DNA from: Methanorbis furvi
GTDB taxonomy: Archaea; Halobacteriota; Methanomicrobia; Methanomicrobiales; Methanocorpusculaceae
Reading direction: 5' to 3'
Assembly (NCBI RefSeq): GCF_032714615.1
Contig: NZ_JAWDKA010000002.1
Span: 62,001 to 126,000 of the forward strand
Length of the DNA stretch: 64,000 nucleotides
Shown here: one piece after another, positions 45,818 through 54,415 of the stretch
Numbering within the stretch: the stretch's first letter is position 1
Layout of the letters: each line of letters begins with the position of its first letter
Made by a program: the position numbers and the translations under genes
Notes under the pieces: model-generated
The model's database searches: none
The model's input: only the letters and a program-made list of their open reading frames with translations
What the model was told of the DNA's origin: nothing

Positions 45818-46900
45818 ATGACCATCATGAAGATTCGGGGTGGAGATCTCGATCTCGTTGAGTATGAGTTCAGTTCTTTTTATCCGGGCGAATGCCTGCA
45901 CACTGCAGACATAACCGTCGCAAAAGAACCATACCCGACAGGAGACACCATAATAGCCCGTGCCCCGGCACGCATCCACCTCTCCGTTCTTGACATGAAC
46001 CGGTTCAGCCCCGGAACTCCCGGCGGCGGCGGACTCGGGTTTGCCCTCCGGATTTATTCGGAAGCAACCGTCTCCTGCACGGACCAACATGTCATCATCG
46101 ACTCGCCCCGCAAACTTCTCATCGAACACCTCGTCGCAGCATTCAAAGCAGTAACCGGATACACCGGCGGCTTTGTAATCAAAACTGCCGATCAAGGCCG
46201 CGAACATGTAGGCCTTGGTTCGACCTGCACAGTCGCAACTGCGGTTGTCAGCGCCATGAACGAAGCGGTCGGCTGTCCCTTGAGCCTTGAGGATGTCAGA
46301 ATGGTCATCGGCCACAATTATGTGGAAGAGACCGAAGAAGAGGGCAAAGTCGCGTTCGGTTTTGAAACCGGCGTAGGCTCTGCCGCAAGTATTTTTGGCG
46401 GCATGACCTTTGTTGGCGATCGGCTGACCCGTGTTTACAACCACCCGTTCGCCGAGGACAAAAACGTCTTCGTCCTCATTCCAAGAATTCATGCTGAGGA
46501 TGACAACGCAGGTCTCGAAGAGTTCACGCTTCTCATGAATCGTGCGAGAACTCTTGACTACCGCGACCGCGAACTCAAAGCCTACATGCTGATGATGGAC
46601 ATGATCCCTTCTCTTGCCAGAAACAATCTGAAAAAGATGGGTGATACCATGTGGGAGATTGAGTTCCGCGGTTCCAAACGTGCCGAGGTCCAGCACCACA
46701 CCTTTGTTCTCTACAGTCACATGAATGCTCTGCGAAACGCAGGTCTTGAGTTTGTGGCAATGAGTTCGGTTGGTCCGTCGATCTGTGTGGTTACGGAAAA
46801 AACCGCTGCCGAGATGCAGCCGATCGTATCCCAGCTTGGTCTTGAGATAGCGGTTGAAACAAAAGTTGACAACACCGGACTTGTTGTTGCCAGAGTCTGA
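45818..46900 (+). CDS. GHMP-kinase-fold protein, beta-RFAP synthase-like
   Basis: The 360-residue protein resembles beta-ribofuranosylaminobenzene 5'-phosphate synthase, the first committed enzyme of methanopterin synthesis: ARAPARIHLSVLDMNRF and GTPGGGGLGFAL at 48-77, GLGSTCTVA at 132-140. The first 45 residues are extra compared with the usual start at the ARAPARIH strand. A paralogue with a different substrate cannot be excluded, so I leave the gene unnamed. A 109-residue membrane protein gene follows after three bases. Confidence 0.7.
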   Translation: MTIMKIRGGDLDLVEYEFSSFYPGECLHTADITVAKEPYPTGDTIIARAPARIHLSVLDMNRFSPGTPGGGGLGFALRIYSEATVSCTDQHVIIDSPRKLLIEHLVAAFKAVTGYTGGFVIKTADQGREHVGLGSTCTVATAVVSAMNEAVGCPLSLEDVRMVIGHNYVEETEEEGKVAFGFETGVGSAASIFGGMTFVGDRLTRVYNHPFAEDKNVFVLIPRIHAEDDNAGLEEFTLLMNRARTLDYRDRELKAYMLMMDMIPSLARNNLKKMGDTMWEIEFRGSKRAEVQHHTFVLYSHMNALRNAGLEFVAMSSVGPSICVVTEKTAAEMQPIVSQLGLEIAVETKVDNTGLVVARV

Positions 46901-46903
46901 ATC

Positions 46904-47233
46904 ATGAAATTTTTTTCCGCAGTAAAAGAGATGCTTCCGTTTCTGCTTGTCTGCGGAGCTGCGTTTTATGTTCTCCCCACTTTTGGGGGAGACACCGGCT
47001 TTTTTATGGTAATGCTTTTAATTATTCTGCCGCTGATCTGTTTTGCTTCAGGATTTTTTTACGGATTTTTTTCTGCGTTTCATCCGATGTTTTCTCTGCT
47101 GGTGGCGCTGCTGTTTCTGCCGACGGTGTATCTTTACTATAATGTCTCGGCTCTGGTGTATGCGCTGGCGTTTCTGGTTATCGCATTTGTGGGGAATGTG
47201 GCAGGTTGGTTTGCGGGACAATCGCGGAGTTAA
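46904..47233 (+). CDS. Small membrane protein
   Basis: The 109 residues form about four membrane helices with almost no loops. No family recognised. The gene is linked to the GHMP-fold protein gene upstream (three-base gap) and to the epimerase gene downstream (26 bp). Confidence 0.65.
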   Translation: MKFFSAVKEMLPFLLVCGAAFYVLPTFGGDTGFFMVMLLIILPLICFASGFFYGFFSAFHPMFSLLVALLFLPTVYLYYNVSALVYALAFLVIAFVGNVAGWFAGQSRS

Positions 47234-47259
47234 TCTCTGCTGAGCGCGAATAGTTTTGT

Positions 47260-48189
47260 ATGCACTGTATTGTTACCGGTGGGGCGGGTTTTATCGGCTC
47301 GCATCTGGTTGACCTCCTCCTTTCCCGTGGGGATACGGTTACGGTTATCGATTCGATGGTTGCCGGCCGGATGATGAATCTTGAGGAAAATATCGGCGCT
47401 CTGACCGAGTTCCGCCATGCTGATCTTTTGGAAGACGGCTGGCAGGATGCTCTTGCGGGCGCTGACCGTGTGTATCATATTGCGGCTGATCCTGATGTGC
47501 GGGGGTCAGCAAGAAAATCGTTTGAGGTGTATAATAATAATGTGACCGCGACGGTTCGCGTGCTTGAGGCGATGAAGGAGTATGGTGTGAAGGAGATTGT
47601 GTTTACGTCGACTTCAACCGTCTACGGTGAGGCGAGTGTTATTCCAACGCCTGAGAATTATTCGCCGATGGTGCCGATTTCGATATACGGGGCAAGTAAG
47701 CTTGCGTGCGAGGCGATGATTTCTGCGTATGCGGCGACGTATGGGATGAAGGCGTGGGTGTACCGGTTTGCAAATATTATCGGTTCACGGAGTACGCACG
47801 GGGTGATTTATGATTTTGTGCAGAAGCTTCAGCAGAATCCAAAGGAGCTGGAGATTCTCGGCGACGGCAGGCAGAGTAAGTCCTATCTTGCGGTAGAAAA
47901 CTGTGTTGCTGCAATGGTGTATGCGCCAACGGTTTCTTCGGGAACTTTTAATGTGTTTAATATCGGGTCTGAGGACTGGGTGAGTGTGCGGCGGATTGCG
48001 GAGCTGATTGTTGAGGAGATGTGTCTTCGTAATGTTTCGTTCAATTTCACGGGCGGCGACCGCGGATGGGTCGGCGATGTTCCGATGATGCGGCTGTCTG
48101 TTGATCTGCTGAAGGCGACCGGATGGATGCCGGGGATTACTTCGGAAGAGAGTGTCCGCCGTGCGATTCGTGCGACGCTGGATGAATAA
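47260..48189 (+). CDS. NAD-dependent sugar-nucleotide epimerase/dehydratase
   Basis: The 309-residue extended short-chain dehydrogenase has the Rossmann start TGGAGFIGSHL, the Asp that selects NAD in TVIDSM, the catalytic Ser-Tyr-Lys set (STSTVYGE, YGASK) and a C-terminal sugar-binding half. It resembles UDP-glucose 4-epimerase and probably makes sugar nucleotides for surface polysaccharide or glycoprotein. It ends at a T10 run (48190-48199). Confidence 0.85.
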   Translation: MHCIVTGGAGFIGSHLVDLLLSRGDTVTVIDSMVAGRMMNLEENIGALTEFRHADLLEDGWQDALAGADRVYHIAADPDVRGSARKSFEVYNNNVTATVRVLEAMKEYGVKEIVFTSTSTVYGEASVIPTPENYSPMVPISIYGASKLACEAMISAYAATYGMKAWVYRFANIIGSRSTHGVIYDFVQKLQQNPKELEILGDGRQSKSYLAVENCVAAMVYAPTVSSGTFNVFNIGSEDWVSVRRIAELIVEEMCLRNVSFNFTGGDRGWVGDVPMMRLSVDLLKATGWMPGITSEESVRRAIRATLDE

Positions 48190-48199
48190 TTTTTTTTTT
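48190..48199 (+). terminator. Ten-T terminator after the epimerase gene
   Basis: It follows the TAA directly and precedes the family-B palindrome. Confidence 0.6.
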
Positions 48200-48428
48200 G
48201 AAACGCGAATAGCGCGAATAGCGCAAATAAAAAAAATAAATTTCGTTGGTATATTTGAACGAGTAGATCTTTTTCAAAAAAAAAATAAATTTCGTTGGTA
48301 TATTTGAGCGAAGAGATCTTTTTCAAAATAAATAATTTTAATATTTTTTAAAAATCGCCAATGGCGATTTTTTTATTCCGCGAAGCGGTGAGCAGGCCGC
48401 AGGCATGCGATTCGCGTTATTCGCGTTT
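48200..48428. repeat. Palindromic repeat family B, copy 3 with a tandem 49-bp repeat inside
   Basis: The left arm (48200-48234) is complementary to the outer part of the right arm (48349-48428). The right arm has the hairpin AAAATCGCCAATGGCGATTTT, the complete 29-bp module at 48381-48409, and ATTCGCGTTATTCGCGTTTC. The right arm extends about ten bases into the end of the PopT gene. Confidence 0.75.
48236..48328. repeat. Tandem direct repeat, two copies of 44 bp with a 49-bp period
   Basis: Copies at 48236-48279 and 48285-48328 (ATAAATTTCGTTGGTATATT through AGATCTTTTTCAAAA) differ at three positions. Confidence 0.8.
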
Positions 48429-49328
48429 CATATTCACATTTTTCTCAGTACGTTTCTTCAGCAGCTGAAGAGCCGCAAGAATCGCCGCACCGAGAATACA
48501 CAAACCAACATTGAACGTCTGCCAGCTCATCGCAGGCATCGGCTCGGCCAGTGTCGTTGAACCGAGAGCGATTGCATACAACGATCCGATCAAAAGACCG
48601 ATACAGAGATAAATCGTCTGCGGCCGATAGCAGGCAAAGCAGTGACGGATCACCTTCACACTAATGGCAAGACCTGCGATCATACCAAGGCCGAACGCAA
48701 TCAGCATGGGAACATACGCGAAATCCAGATGCATCACCGCACTGACCGCAGAAATCAGCGGAATGTAGAGACCCATGATAAGAAGAAGGGTCGAACCTGA
48801 AATTCCCGGAAGCACGAGGGCGGACACCGCAATAATTGCCGCGATGAAAAGATAGATTGCAAGGCCGATGGACACCTGCGTCAGATCAACCCCGCTCCCT
48901 CCGGTAGCCGGACTCAGCATCATTAAAAGAGGCACAACAGCAATACCGATCGCCGTAAAGATCAGATTCAGATATTTGCCTTTGATGTACTCCTTCTCCT
49001 CTATGATCACAATCGGCACAGCAATCAGCGTGAGACCGATAAAAACTGAACTTATCTCATAGATATACGTGTGAAACAGAGTTGAGAGGATCAGAACACA
49101 GACCGAAAATCCTGCGACCCAGCCGATACCGAGTTTGAAAAGGAAAGGAAATGCAGCTTTTCGTTCTTCGTTTGTTCCCATGAGGAAATTGTGGGCAGAG
49201 TTAATGAACTTCTCATAAAAGCCGAGAAGGAATGCGATCGTTCCACCGGAAACGCCGGGCACGCTGTCGGCAACTGCCATGGCGACTCCGCGGAGAAGAT
49301 CGGTTATGTGTCGTGTGATGGTATGCAT
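48417..49328 (-). CDS. DUF368/PopT-family polyprenyl-phosphate translocase candidate
   Basis: The 303-residue polytopic membrane protein begins MHTITRHITDLLRGVAMAVA and has the DUF368 motif DSVPGVSGGTIAFLLGFYE, followed by a second copy-like VLPGISGSTLLLIMG near residue 180, typical of the inverted-repeat fold. In bacteria DUF368 (PopT) recycles undecaprenyl phosphate. An archaeal member would handle dolichyl or another polyprenyl phosphate, consistent with the sugar-nucleotide gene beside it, but this is inference. Confidence 0.8.
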   Translation of the reverse strand: MHTITRHITDLLRGVAMAVADSVPGVSGGTIAFLLGFYEKFINSAHNFLMGTNEERKAAFPFLFKLGIGWVAGFSVCVLILSTLFHTYIYEISSVFIGLTLIAVPIVIIEEKEYIKGKYLNLIFTAIGIAVVPLLMMLSPATGGSGVDLTQVSIGLAIYLFIAAIIAVSALVLPGISGSTLLLIMGLYIPLISAVSAVMHLDFAYVPMLIAFGLGMIAGLAISVKVIRHCFACYRPQTIYLCIGLLIGSLYAIALGSTTLAEPMPAMSWQTFNVGLCILGAAILAALQLLKKRTEKNVNMKRE

Positions 49329-49480
49329 GGGAGTTCCAAATTGTTTGTGGTATTCATTGGACGGGTTTCCCTAATTACATTTCCGCAGGAGATGGCACGA
49401 AAATTTCACCAAAAAAAATTATTTTTTTCATTTGAAAAATTTCTGCTCACCAAGTCAGAAATTTTTCCGGCGCCAAACGT

Positions 49481-50257
49481 TCAGGAGAGAATGACACCGT
49501 ACTTGTCCAACAGTTCCTGCCATTTGGGTGAAGCCTGAAGATCAGCAATGCCTTTGTTGATCATCTGCAAGGTTTCGTTGTCTCCTTTGCGGACAGCAAC
49601 ACCGTAGAGCTCGTTGACTTCAATCACACCGATTTTTTTTGCAAGTCCTTTTGCAACATACGAGTTCACGGTGACCTCGTCATAGATTATTGCGTCACAT
49701 TTTCCGTCAGCAAGCATGGCAAATGCGTCATCAATGGTTGCCTGCGGCCTGAGGTTTCCCTTGCCAAGGATGCCGGTTTCGTTGAGATTTTTCTCGGTCC
49801 ATGCATGAGAGGTTCCACCGGTCTGTGTGCTGATGGAAACATTGCCGGAGAGGACATCCTCTTTGGTGAGTGAGGAGTTGGGCAGAACAGCGATTGCAAA
49901 GTTCACGATCATGTAGGGGTCGCTGAAGTCAACGATCTCGTTTCGTTCAGGCGTGATGGTGAGGCCGCAGTAGATGATGTCCACTGTTTCGTTGGCGACA
50001 TTGTTGACGATGTTGGTCCAGGGCAGCCCCATGTAGGCAATGTCATAGCCGTTTTGTTGGGCGATCCATTCGATGGACTCAACATCAAGACCGACATAAG
50101 TGCCGTTTTCATCAGGATATCCGTACGGAGGATTATTTTCTCCGATGCCAACGACGATCAGTTTTTTTTCAGCATCAGGAACTCCGATACATCCTGAGAT
50201 CATCACTGCGGCGATCAGACAGAAGCAGAGGATTCCACACACAACATGCTTTTTCAT
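49481..50257 (-). CDS. Amino-acid-type ABC transporter solute-binding lipoprotein
   Basis: The 258-residue protein has a signal with lipobox ISGC (about 18-21) and a periplasmic-binding-protein fold of family 3 (NNPPYGYPDENGTYVGLDVE, DIIYCGLTITPERNEIVDFSDPY). I start at ATG 50257; the longer frame upstream is repeat sequence. No permease or ATPase gene is next to it in this window, so the receptor is either orphan or works with a distant transporter. Confidence 0.83.
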   Translation of the reverse strand: MKKHVVCGILCFCLIAAVMISGCIGVPDAEKKLIVVGIGENNPPYGYPDENGTYVGLDVESIEWIAQQNGYDIAYMGLPWTNIVNNVANETVDIIYCGLTITPERNEIVDFSDPYMIVNFAIAVLPNSSLTKEDVLSGNVSISTQTGGTSHAWTEKNLNETGILGKGNLRPQATIDDAFAMLADGKCDAIIYDEVTVNSYVAKGLAKKIGVIEVNELYGVAVRKGDNETLQMINKGIADLQASPKWQELLDKYGVILS

Positions 50258-50604
50258 GATATCAATTACGGTCCGAGCGGATAAAAAATATTCCGAATAT
50301 TTCGAGACGCGAGTAAACGCGAATAGTGCGAATCGCATGCCTGCGGCCTGCTCACCGCTTCGCGGAATAGCGCGAATAAAAAATCGCCAATGGCGATTTT
50401 TCAAATAATAAAAATAGTCATCATATTTTGGAATGGAAAAATTTTCCAAAAATAATCAAGTCTGAAAATTCTTGAAAATCGCCATTGGCGATTTTTTTAT
50501 TCGCGCTATTCGCGTTATTCGTGCTATTCGCGTTTATTCGCGTTTCAAAAATTATTCAGCAGTACCAACATCCTTTTCTTTTCTCAGCCCATACAAAACC
50601 CCAG
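50258..50604. other. 347-bp divergent region filled by a family-B palindrome
   Basis: No gene. Almost all of it is the repeat at 50315-50546. Open frames read through the repeat into both neighbouring genes and would give artefactual N-terminal extensions (RHWRFF...GEQAAG type). Confidence 0.75.
50315..50546. repeat. Palindromic repeat family B, copy 4
   Basis: The left arm (50315-50401) has CGAATAG 9-mers, the 29-bp module in minus orientation (50334-50362) and AAAATCGCCAATGGCGATTTT. The right arm (50475-50546) has AAAATCGCCATTGGCGATTTT and ATTCGCG repeats. The two arms pair over most of their length except for the module. Confidence 0.85.
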
Positions 50605-51087
50605 ATGAAAGTCATGGTCGGCGGGACATTTGATCCCCTCCACATCGGACACCAGCTGCTGCTGCGGCGGGCATTCACCACTGCGGGCAGCGGAGGCCAT
50701 GTGGTAATCGGTCTTTCTGCTGATCCGTTTGCTGCACGAAAACAGCATCCGGTCAGAAGCTACGAAGTGCGGTTCAATGAACTCACCGCATGGATTGAGA
50801 AGCAGAAGTTTGCCGCAACCTATGAGATTGAACCGCTGTATGATCAGTACGGCAGTGCCTTAACTCAGGACTTTGACGCTCTTGTCGTCAGCTACGAAAC
50901 ATTTCCGGTTGGAAACGAGATCAACCGCAAACGAAAGGAGATGGGAAAACCCATGGTCGATCTGTATCAGATCCAGTGCGTCCTTGCTGATGACGGAAAA
51001 GCTGTATCCTCCACACGGATTTACCGCGGAGAAATAGACCGGTATGGAAAACCGGTTGCCGAAGAAGAGTTCATCACCCGCGACTGA
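50605..51087 (+). CDS. coaD: Phosphopantetheine adenylyltransferase (archaeal type)
   Basis: It adenylates 4'-phosphopantetheine in coenzyme A synthesis. The 160-residue protein has the nucleotidyltransferase motif VGGTFDPLHIGHQLLL and the C-terminal ISSTR-type KAVSSTRI motif. I start at ATG 50605; the upstream frame is repeat-derived. It is archaeal type (COG1019), unlike bacterial CoaD. Confidence 0.92.
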   Translation: MKVMVGGTFDPLHIGHQLLLRRAFTTAGSGGHVVIGLSADPFAARKQHPVRSYEVRFNELTAWIEKQKFAATYEIEPLYDQYGSALTQDFDALVVSYETFPVGNEINRKRKEMGKPMVDLYQIQCVLADDGKAVSSTRIYRGEIDRYGKPVAEEEFITRD

Positions 51088-51141
51088 TCTGATGAGGATT
51101 TGCTCATAAAAAATATATAGAGTTGAAGATTATTATAAAAT

Positions 51142-51699
51142 ATGTCAGACAATCTTCAGGCAAAGATGGGAATTATCCTTGCGTCCCTGATCTGCCTGCC
51201 GCAGTTTGCGATCTTTATCCCGTACTATGACTCATTCGGCAGAGTTTCTCAGACTATTTTCGTCATCCTTTTCTTTCTTCTCCCCTGCCTTGGAGCATAC
51301 CTCTATCTCCGGGACATGAAACCGGCATCGAAATACTTCGTTTACATTTTCATTGGAATAGCAGCAGCATTTGCCGTGTTTGTTCTCCTCAACGCGTCAG
51401 GTTTATCGCTGCTATCCGCAATGATGCTGTGCCTCTTCAGCCCCTTGATCTGTTACCTGCTTCTTGCCGTATTCCCAAAAACGCGTTGTGTCGAACTCAC
51501 CAAGAAACTCTCAATCATCTTCACCATAGCAGCAGTGATCCTCGCGTTTGGCGGAGGCTGGTACGCACGCTACATGCATATGGCCGGCATCAACGCAATG
51601 GCTCTGCTTGGGTGGGGAATATATGCAATGATACTTGCGCCAATATTTGTTCTCATATTTATTTACGCAGGAGTGACAAGCCTTTCCGAAAAAAATTGA
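51142..51699 (+). CDS. Hypothetical membrane protein
   Basis: The 185 residues form about six membrane helices with short loops. No family recognised. The TATA-like AAATATATAG is about 25 bp before the ATG, so the message may be leaderless. The gene converges with the thioesterase gene, with four bases between them. Confidence 0.7.
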   Translation: MSDNLQAKMGIILASLICLPQFAIFIPYYDSFGRVSQTIFVILFFLLPCLGAYLYLRDMKPASKYFVYIFIGIAAAFAVFVLLNASGLSLLSAMMLCLFSPLICYLLLAVFPKTRCVELTKKLSIIFTIAAVILAFGGGWYARYMHMAGINAMALLGWGIYAMILAPIFVLIFIYAGVTSLSEKN

Positions 51700-51703
51700 T
51701 TGG

Positions 51704-52120
51704 TTATGCCTTCGTCATCGTATAGGACACAATCGTCTTTGACAACAGCTCGCCGTCGGGAGATCCCTTCCGCACCTCTCCCTCGGCGAACACAATTCTC
51801 CTTCCTTTCCGAACAACATGTGCAACTCCGTAAATCACACCTTCATTCACGCCGCGGAAAAAGTTCGTCGTCTCTGAAATCGTCGCAGCCCCGCTCTCCG
51901 CATCAAGCTCCGCAAAAATCGCCAGAGCAATTGCCTCGTCAGCAAGAATCACATAAAATCCTCCCTGCATAAACCCTGAACCGTTATGAATAGCAGGAGT
52001 CACGTTCATCTTCAGAACAGCTTTACCGCCCCCCCAGGAAACCGGTTCAATACCAAGAGTCTGAAAAGTCGGATTCGCCTGTGCCCCGACACTTGCAATC
52101 TTTTCAACATACGAATGCAT
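51704..52120 (-). CDS. PaaI-like hotdog thioesterase
   Basis: The 138-residue protein is a single hotdog domain with HNGSGFMQGGFYVILADEA, the acyl-CoA thioesterase signature, and a beta-rich end. It probably hydrolyses acyl-CoA; its substrate is unknown. Start ATG 52120. Confidence 0.85.
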   Translation of the reverse strand: MHSYVEKIASVGAQANPTFQTLGIEPVSWGGGKAVLKMNVTPAIHNGSGFMQGGFYVILADEAIALAIFAELDAESGAATISETTNFFRGVNEGVIYGVAHVVRKGRRIVFAEGEVRKGSPDGELLSKTIVSYTMTKA

Positions 52121-52323
52121 TCCCTAACTCTATCTTGGGAATACGAAATAGAGTTTGTGTTTCATCAGGCATCATTCACCATACCTCGCAAGCGAAAAGC
52201 ATGCGTTTCGTGAGTATTTCAAAAATCATACCACAATGCCGCGAATAGCAAAAGGTTTTAGGAGTATAAAAGAAGATACACTAATTGACTCAAAGTTCCC
52301 AAAGAACTCAGGAGGAAAATATT

Positions 52324-53004
52324 ATGAAAAAGCTCACTATGATCCTTATCGCCGCAGTTGTTCTGGCACTCTTTGCCGGAGCAGTCTCGGCATCCACCGC
52401 TGTTGGCGGCGACCGCGGAGTAATCCAGGTCTCCTGCGACGTTGACGGTGCAACTGTAGTCTTAGTCTCTGTCAATGGCGACGAAAGCGAACCACAGACC
52501 ATTGTCAACGGTCAGACAGAGTTCTCTGTCTACACCACCGGAACTCCGTACACTCAGGTGAAGGTTTCAGCACCTGGCTACCAGACCGCAACAGTCCCGG
52601 TCACCATGCCGGCAAAAGGCGAGACCTCAAGTGTCACCGTTACCCTGACTCCTGAAGAGCCGATGGGAGGCGACCGCGGTGTTATCCAGGTTAAATCCAA
52701 CGTGAACGGCGCAACCGTTGAACTTATCTCTGTCTCCGGCACAGTTGCCGAGACCGGCACCATCAAAGACGGCCAAGCAGAGTTCGCAGTTTACGCTACC
52801 GGAACCCCGATAACGCAGGTCAGAGTCTCAGCAGCTGGTTACCAGACCGCAACCAAGCCACTCGACATGCCCGCAAGCGGCAAGACCACCGTTGTTGATG
52901 TTCCGCTGACGCCAAACCCGACCCCGACCTCCTCCCCGATGGGAATTGCAGTCCTTGGTCTCCTTGGTGCAGTCGCAGCAGTAGTCCTGCTCCGCAGAGA
53001 CTAA
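52324..53004 (+). CDS. Secreted PEGA-repeat surface protein
   Basis: The 226-residue protein has a signal peptide (1-23), two PEGA-like beta repeats each opening with GGDRGVIQV and containing APGYQTA or AAGYQTA, and a tail of SSPMGI, a hydrophobic helix and LLRRD. The tail matches the surface protein at 18.95 kb. AGGAGG eight nt before ATG 52324 sets the start. Likely exported and anchored at the cell surface. Confidence 0.85.
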   Translation: MKKLTMILIAAVVLALFAGAVSASTAVGGDRGVIQVSCDVDGATVVLVSVNGDESEPQTIVNGQTEFSVYTTGTPYTQVKVSAPGYQTATVPVTMPAKGETSSVTVTLTPEEPMGGDRGVIQVKSNVNGATVELISVSGTVAETGTIKDGQAEFAVYATGTPITQVRVSAAGYQTATKPLDMPASGKTTVVDVPLTPNPTPTSSPMGIAVLGLLGAVAAVVLLRRD

Positions 53005-53005
53005 A

Positions 53006-54415
53006 TCAACTCTCTTTTTTTACCGCAGTTTCCGCGTTTCCTCTAAACCAGGAGAAGATTACCCCTACAAACGCAAGTCCTGCACAGAAGAACATCGAGA
53101 CTTTCAGTGCCTGTAAAAATTCTGGATACATGGACGGCCCGAGCATATCGGTTCCTCCAACAAAGATCGAGATCGTCGACATGCAGACTGCCATCGAAAG
53201 AATCATGCCGCCCTGCCGCATCACCGCAACAATACTGGACGCTGTGCTGTACTCGGCTGGCGGAACAGAACTCATGATCGCATTCGTGTTCGGAGCTGAG
53301 AACAGCGCAGAACCAAGCCCGATAAACACCTGCGTCACTGCAATGAAGTGAAGGTCAGTGCCGACAGCAAGACAGGAGAGCAGCAGAACACCGACCGCTG
53401 ACAACAGCATTCCCAGCGTCACAAGATAGCGGGGATCGACTCTGTCGGAAAATTTTCCGGCAATCGGTGTCATGATCGCCTGAATGAGCGGCTGGAAAAA
53501 AACAATGAGGCCTGCCTCTGTTGCGGTGAGATGGCCGACCGACTGGAGGTAGAGACTTACGAAAAATACCGAGCCGTACGTGCAGCCGTAGTTGAGAAGT
53601 GCCGCGTACGAGGATCTGGCAAACCGGTGATTGGTAAAGAACAGCCTGACATGCAGGACTGGTGAGGGCAGCTTGAGCTCGTACCAGACGAATACTGTCA
53701 TCATGGCTGCGCCAATGCCGGCCAGAACGAACGAGAGTGTTTCCGGCAGTGTGGAAAGTCCGTACATCAGACAAAGCATTGCCGCTGCGTAGAGTATGGT
53801 TCCTTTGATGTCGAACGGATCCTTCGACGGAATTTTGATCTCGTCGCGGAAGAATTTCCACATCGGAAGGGCGGCCGCGAATGCGAGAGGCACCATGACG
53901 AGAAACACCGCCCGCCAGCCGAACATGCCGGTAAGAAAACCGCCGAGGATGGGACCTGCAGATGCACCGATATAGACCATTGCGGTGTTGATGCCAAACG
54001 CCGCTCCCCGCTGATGAAGCGGATAGACACTTGAGAGAATGGCCAGGCTTGTGATCATCATAAACGAGGTTCCGCATGCGGCGATGACACGAAGGAGAAG
54101 GAGAATCGGGTAGCTTGGGGCAAACACCGAGAGTCCGCAGGAGAGCGCGACAATTACTGCGCCGATAAGGTAGGAGCGTTTGTAACCTACAGTGTCGGAG
54201 AGGCGGGATGCCGGGACGAGGAAAATGGCGTTCGCAAGAATAAAAATTGTGGACAGCCAGCCAAGGTCGCGTGCCGAGACGGTGAAGACTGTTCCAATCT
54301 CCGGCATTGCAAGAATGATCATCGAGCCTATCAGCGGATTTAAAAATGCGCCAATGGATGCTGCAAGAAGAATCAGCCGTCTGGTTCGTACATCAAACTC
54401 GGGCATGCTGTTCAC
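53006..54415 (-). CDS. MFS transporter (DHA2-like)
   Basis: The 469 residues contain 14 predicted membrane segments and the MFS motif A region (LSDTVGYKRSYLIG) near residue 72. It probably exports a drug or other small molecule; the substrate is unknown. GTG 54415 follows the nth stop directly, so nth and this gene form an operon; ATG 54406 is an alternative. It converges with the PEGA gene. Confidence 0.85.
   Translation of the reverse strand: MNSMPEFDVRTRRLILLAASIGAFLNPLIGSMIILAMPEIGTVFTVSARDLGWLSTIFILANAIFLVPASRLSDTVGYKRSYLIGAVIVALSCGLSVFAPSYPILLLLRVIAACGTSFMMITSLAILSSVYPLHQRGAAFGINTAMVYIGASAGPILGGFLTGMFGWRAVFLVMVPLAFAAALPMWKFFRDEIKIPSKDPFDIKGTILYAAAMLCLMYGLSTLPETLSFVLAGIGAAMMTVFVWYELKLPSPVLHVRLFFTNHRFARSSYAALLNYGCTYGSVFFVSLYLQSVGHLTATEAGLIVFFQPLIQAIMTPIAGKFSDRVDPRYLVTLGMLLSAVGVLLLSCLAVGTDLHFIAVTQVFIGLGSALFSAPNTNAIMSSVPPAEYSTASSIVAVMRQGGMILSMAVCMSTISIFVGGTDMLGPSMYPEFLQALKVSMFFCAGLAFVGVIFSWFRGNAETAVKKES

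Noticed and set aside
50485-50604. N-terminal extension of coaD (and of the solute-binding protein on the other strand)
   Set aside because: The extra residues are translated repeat arms; the family start motif and signal peptide begin at 50605 and 50257.
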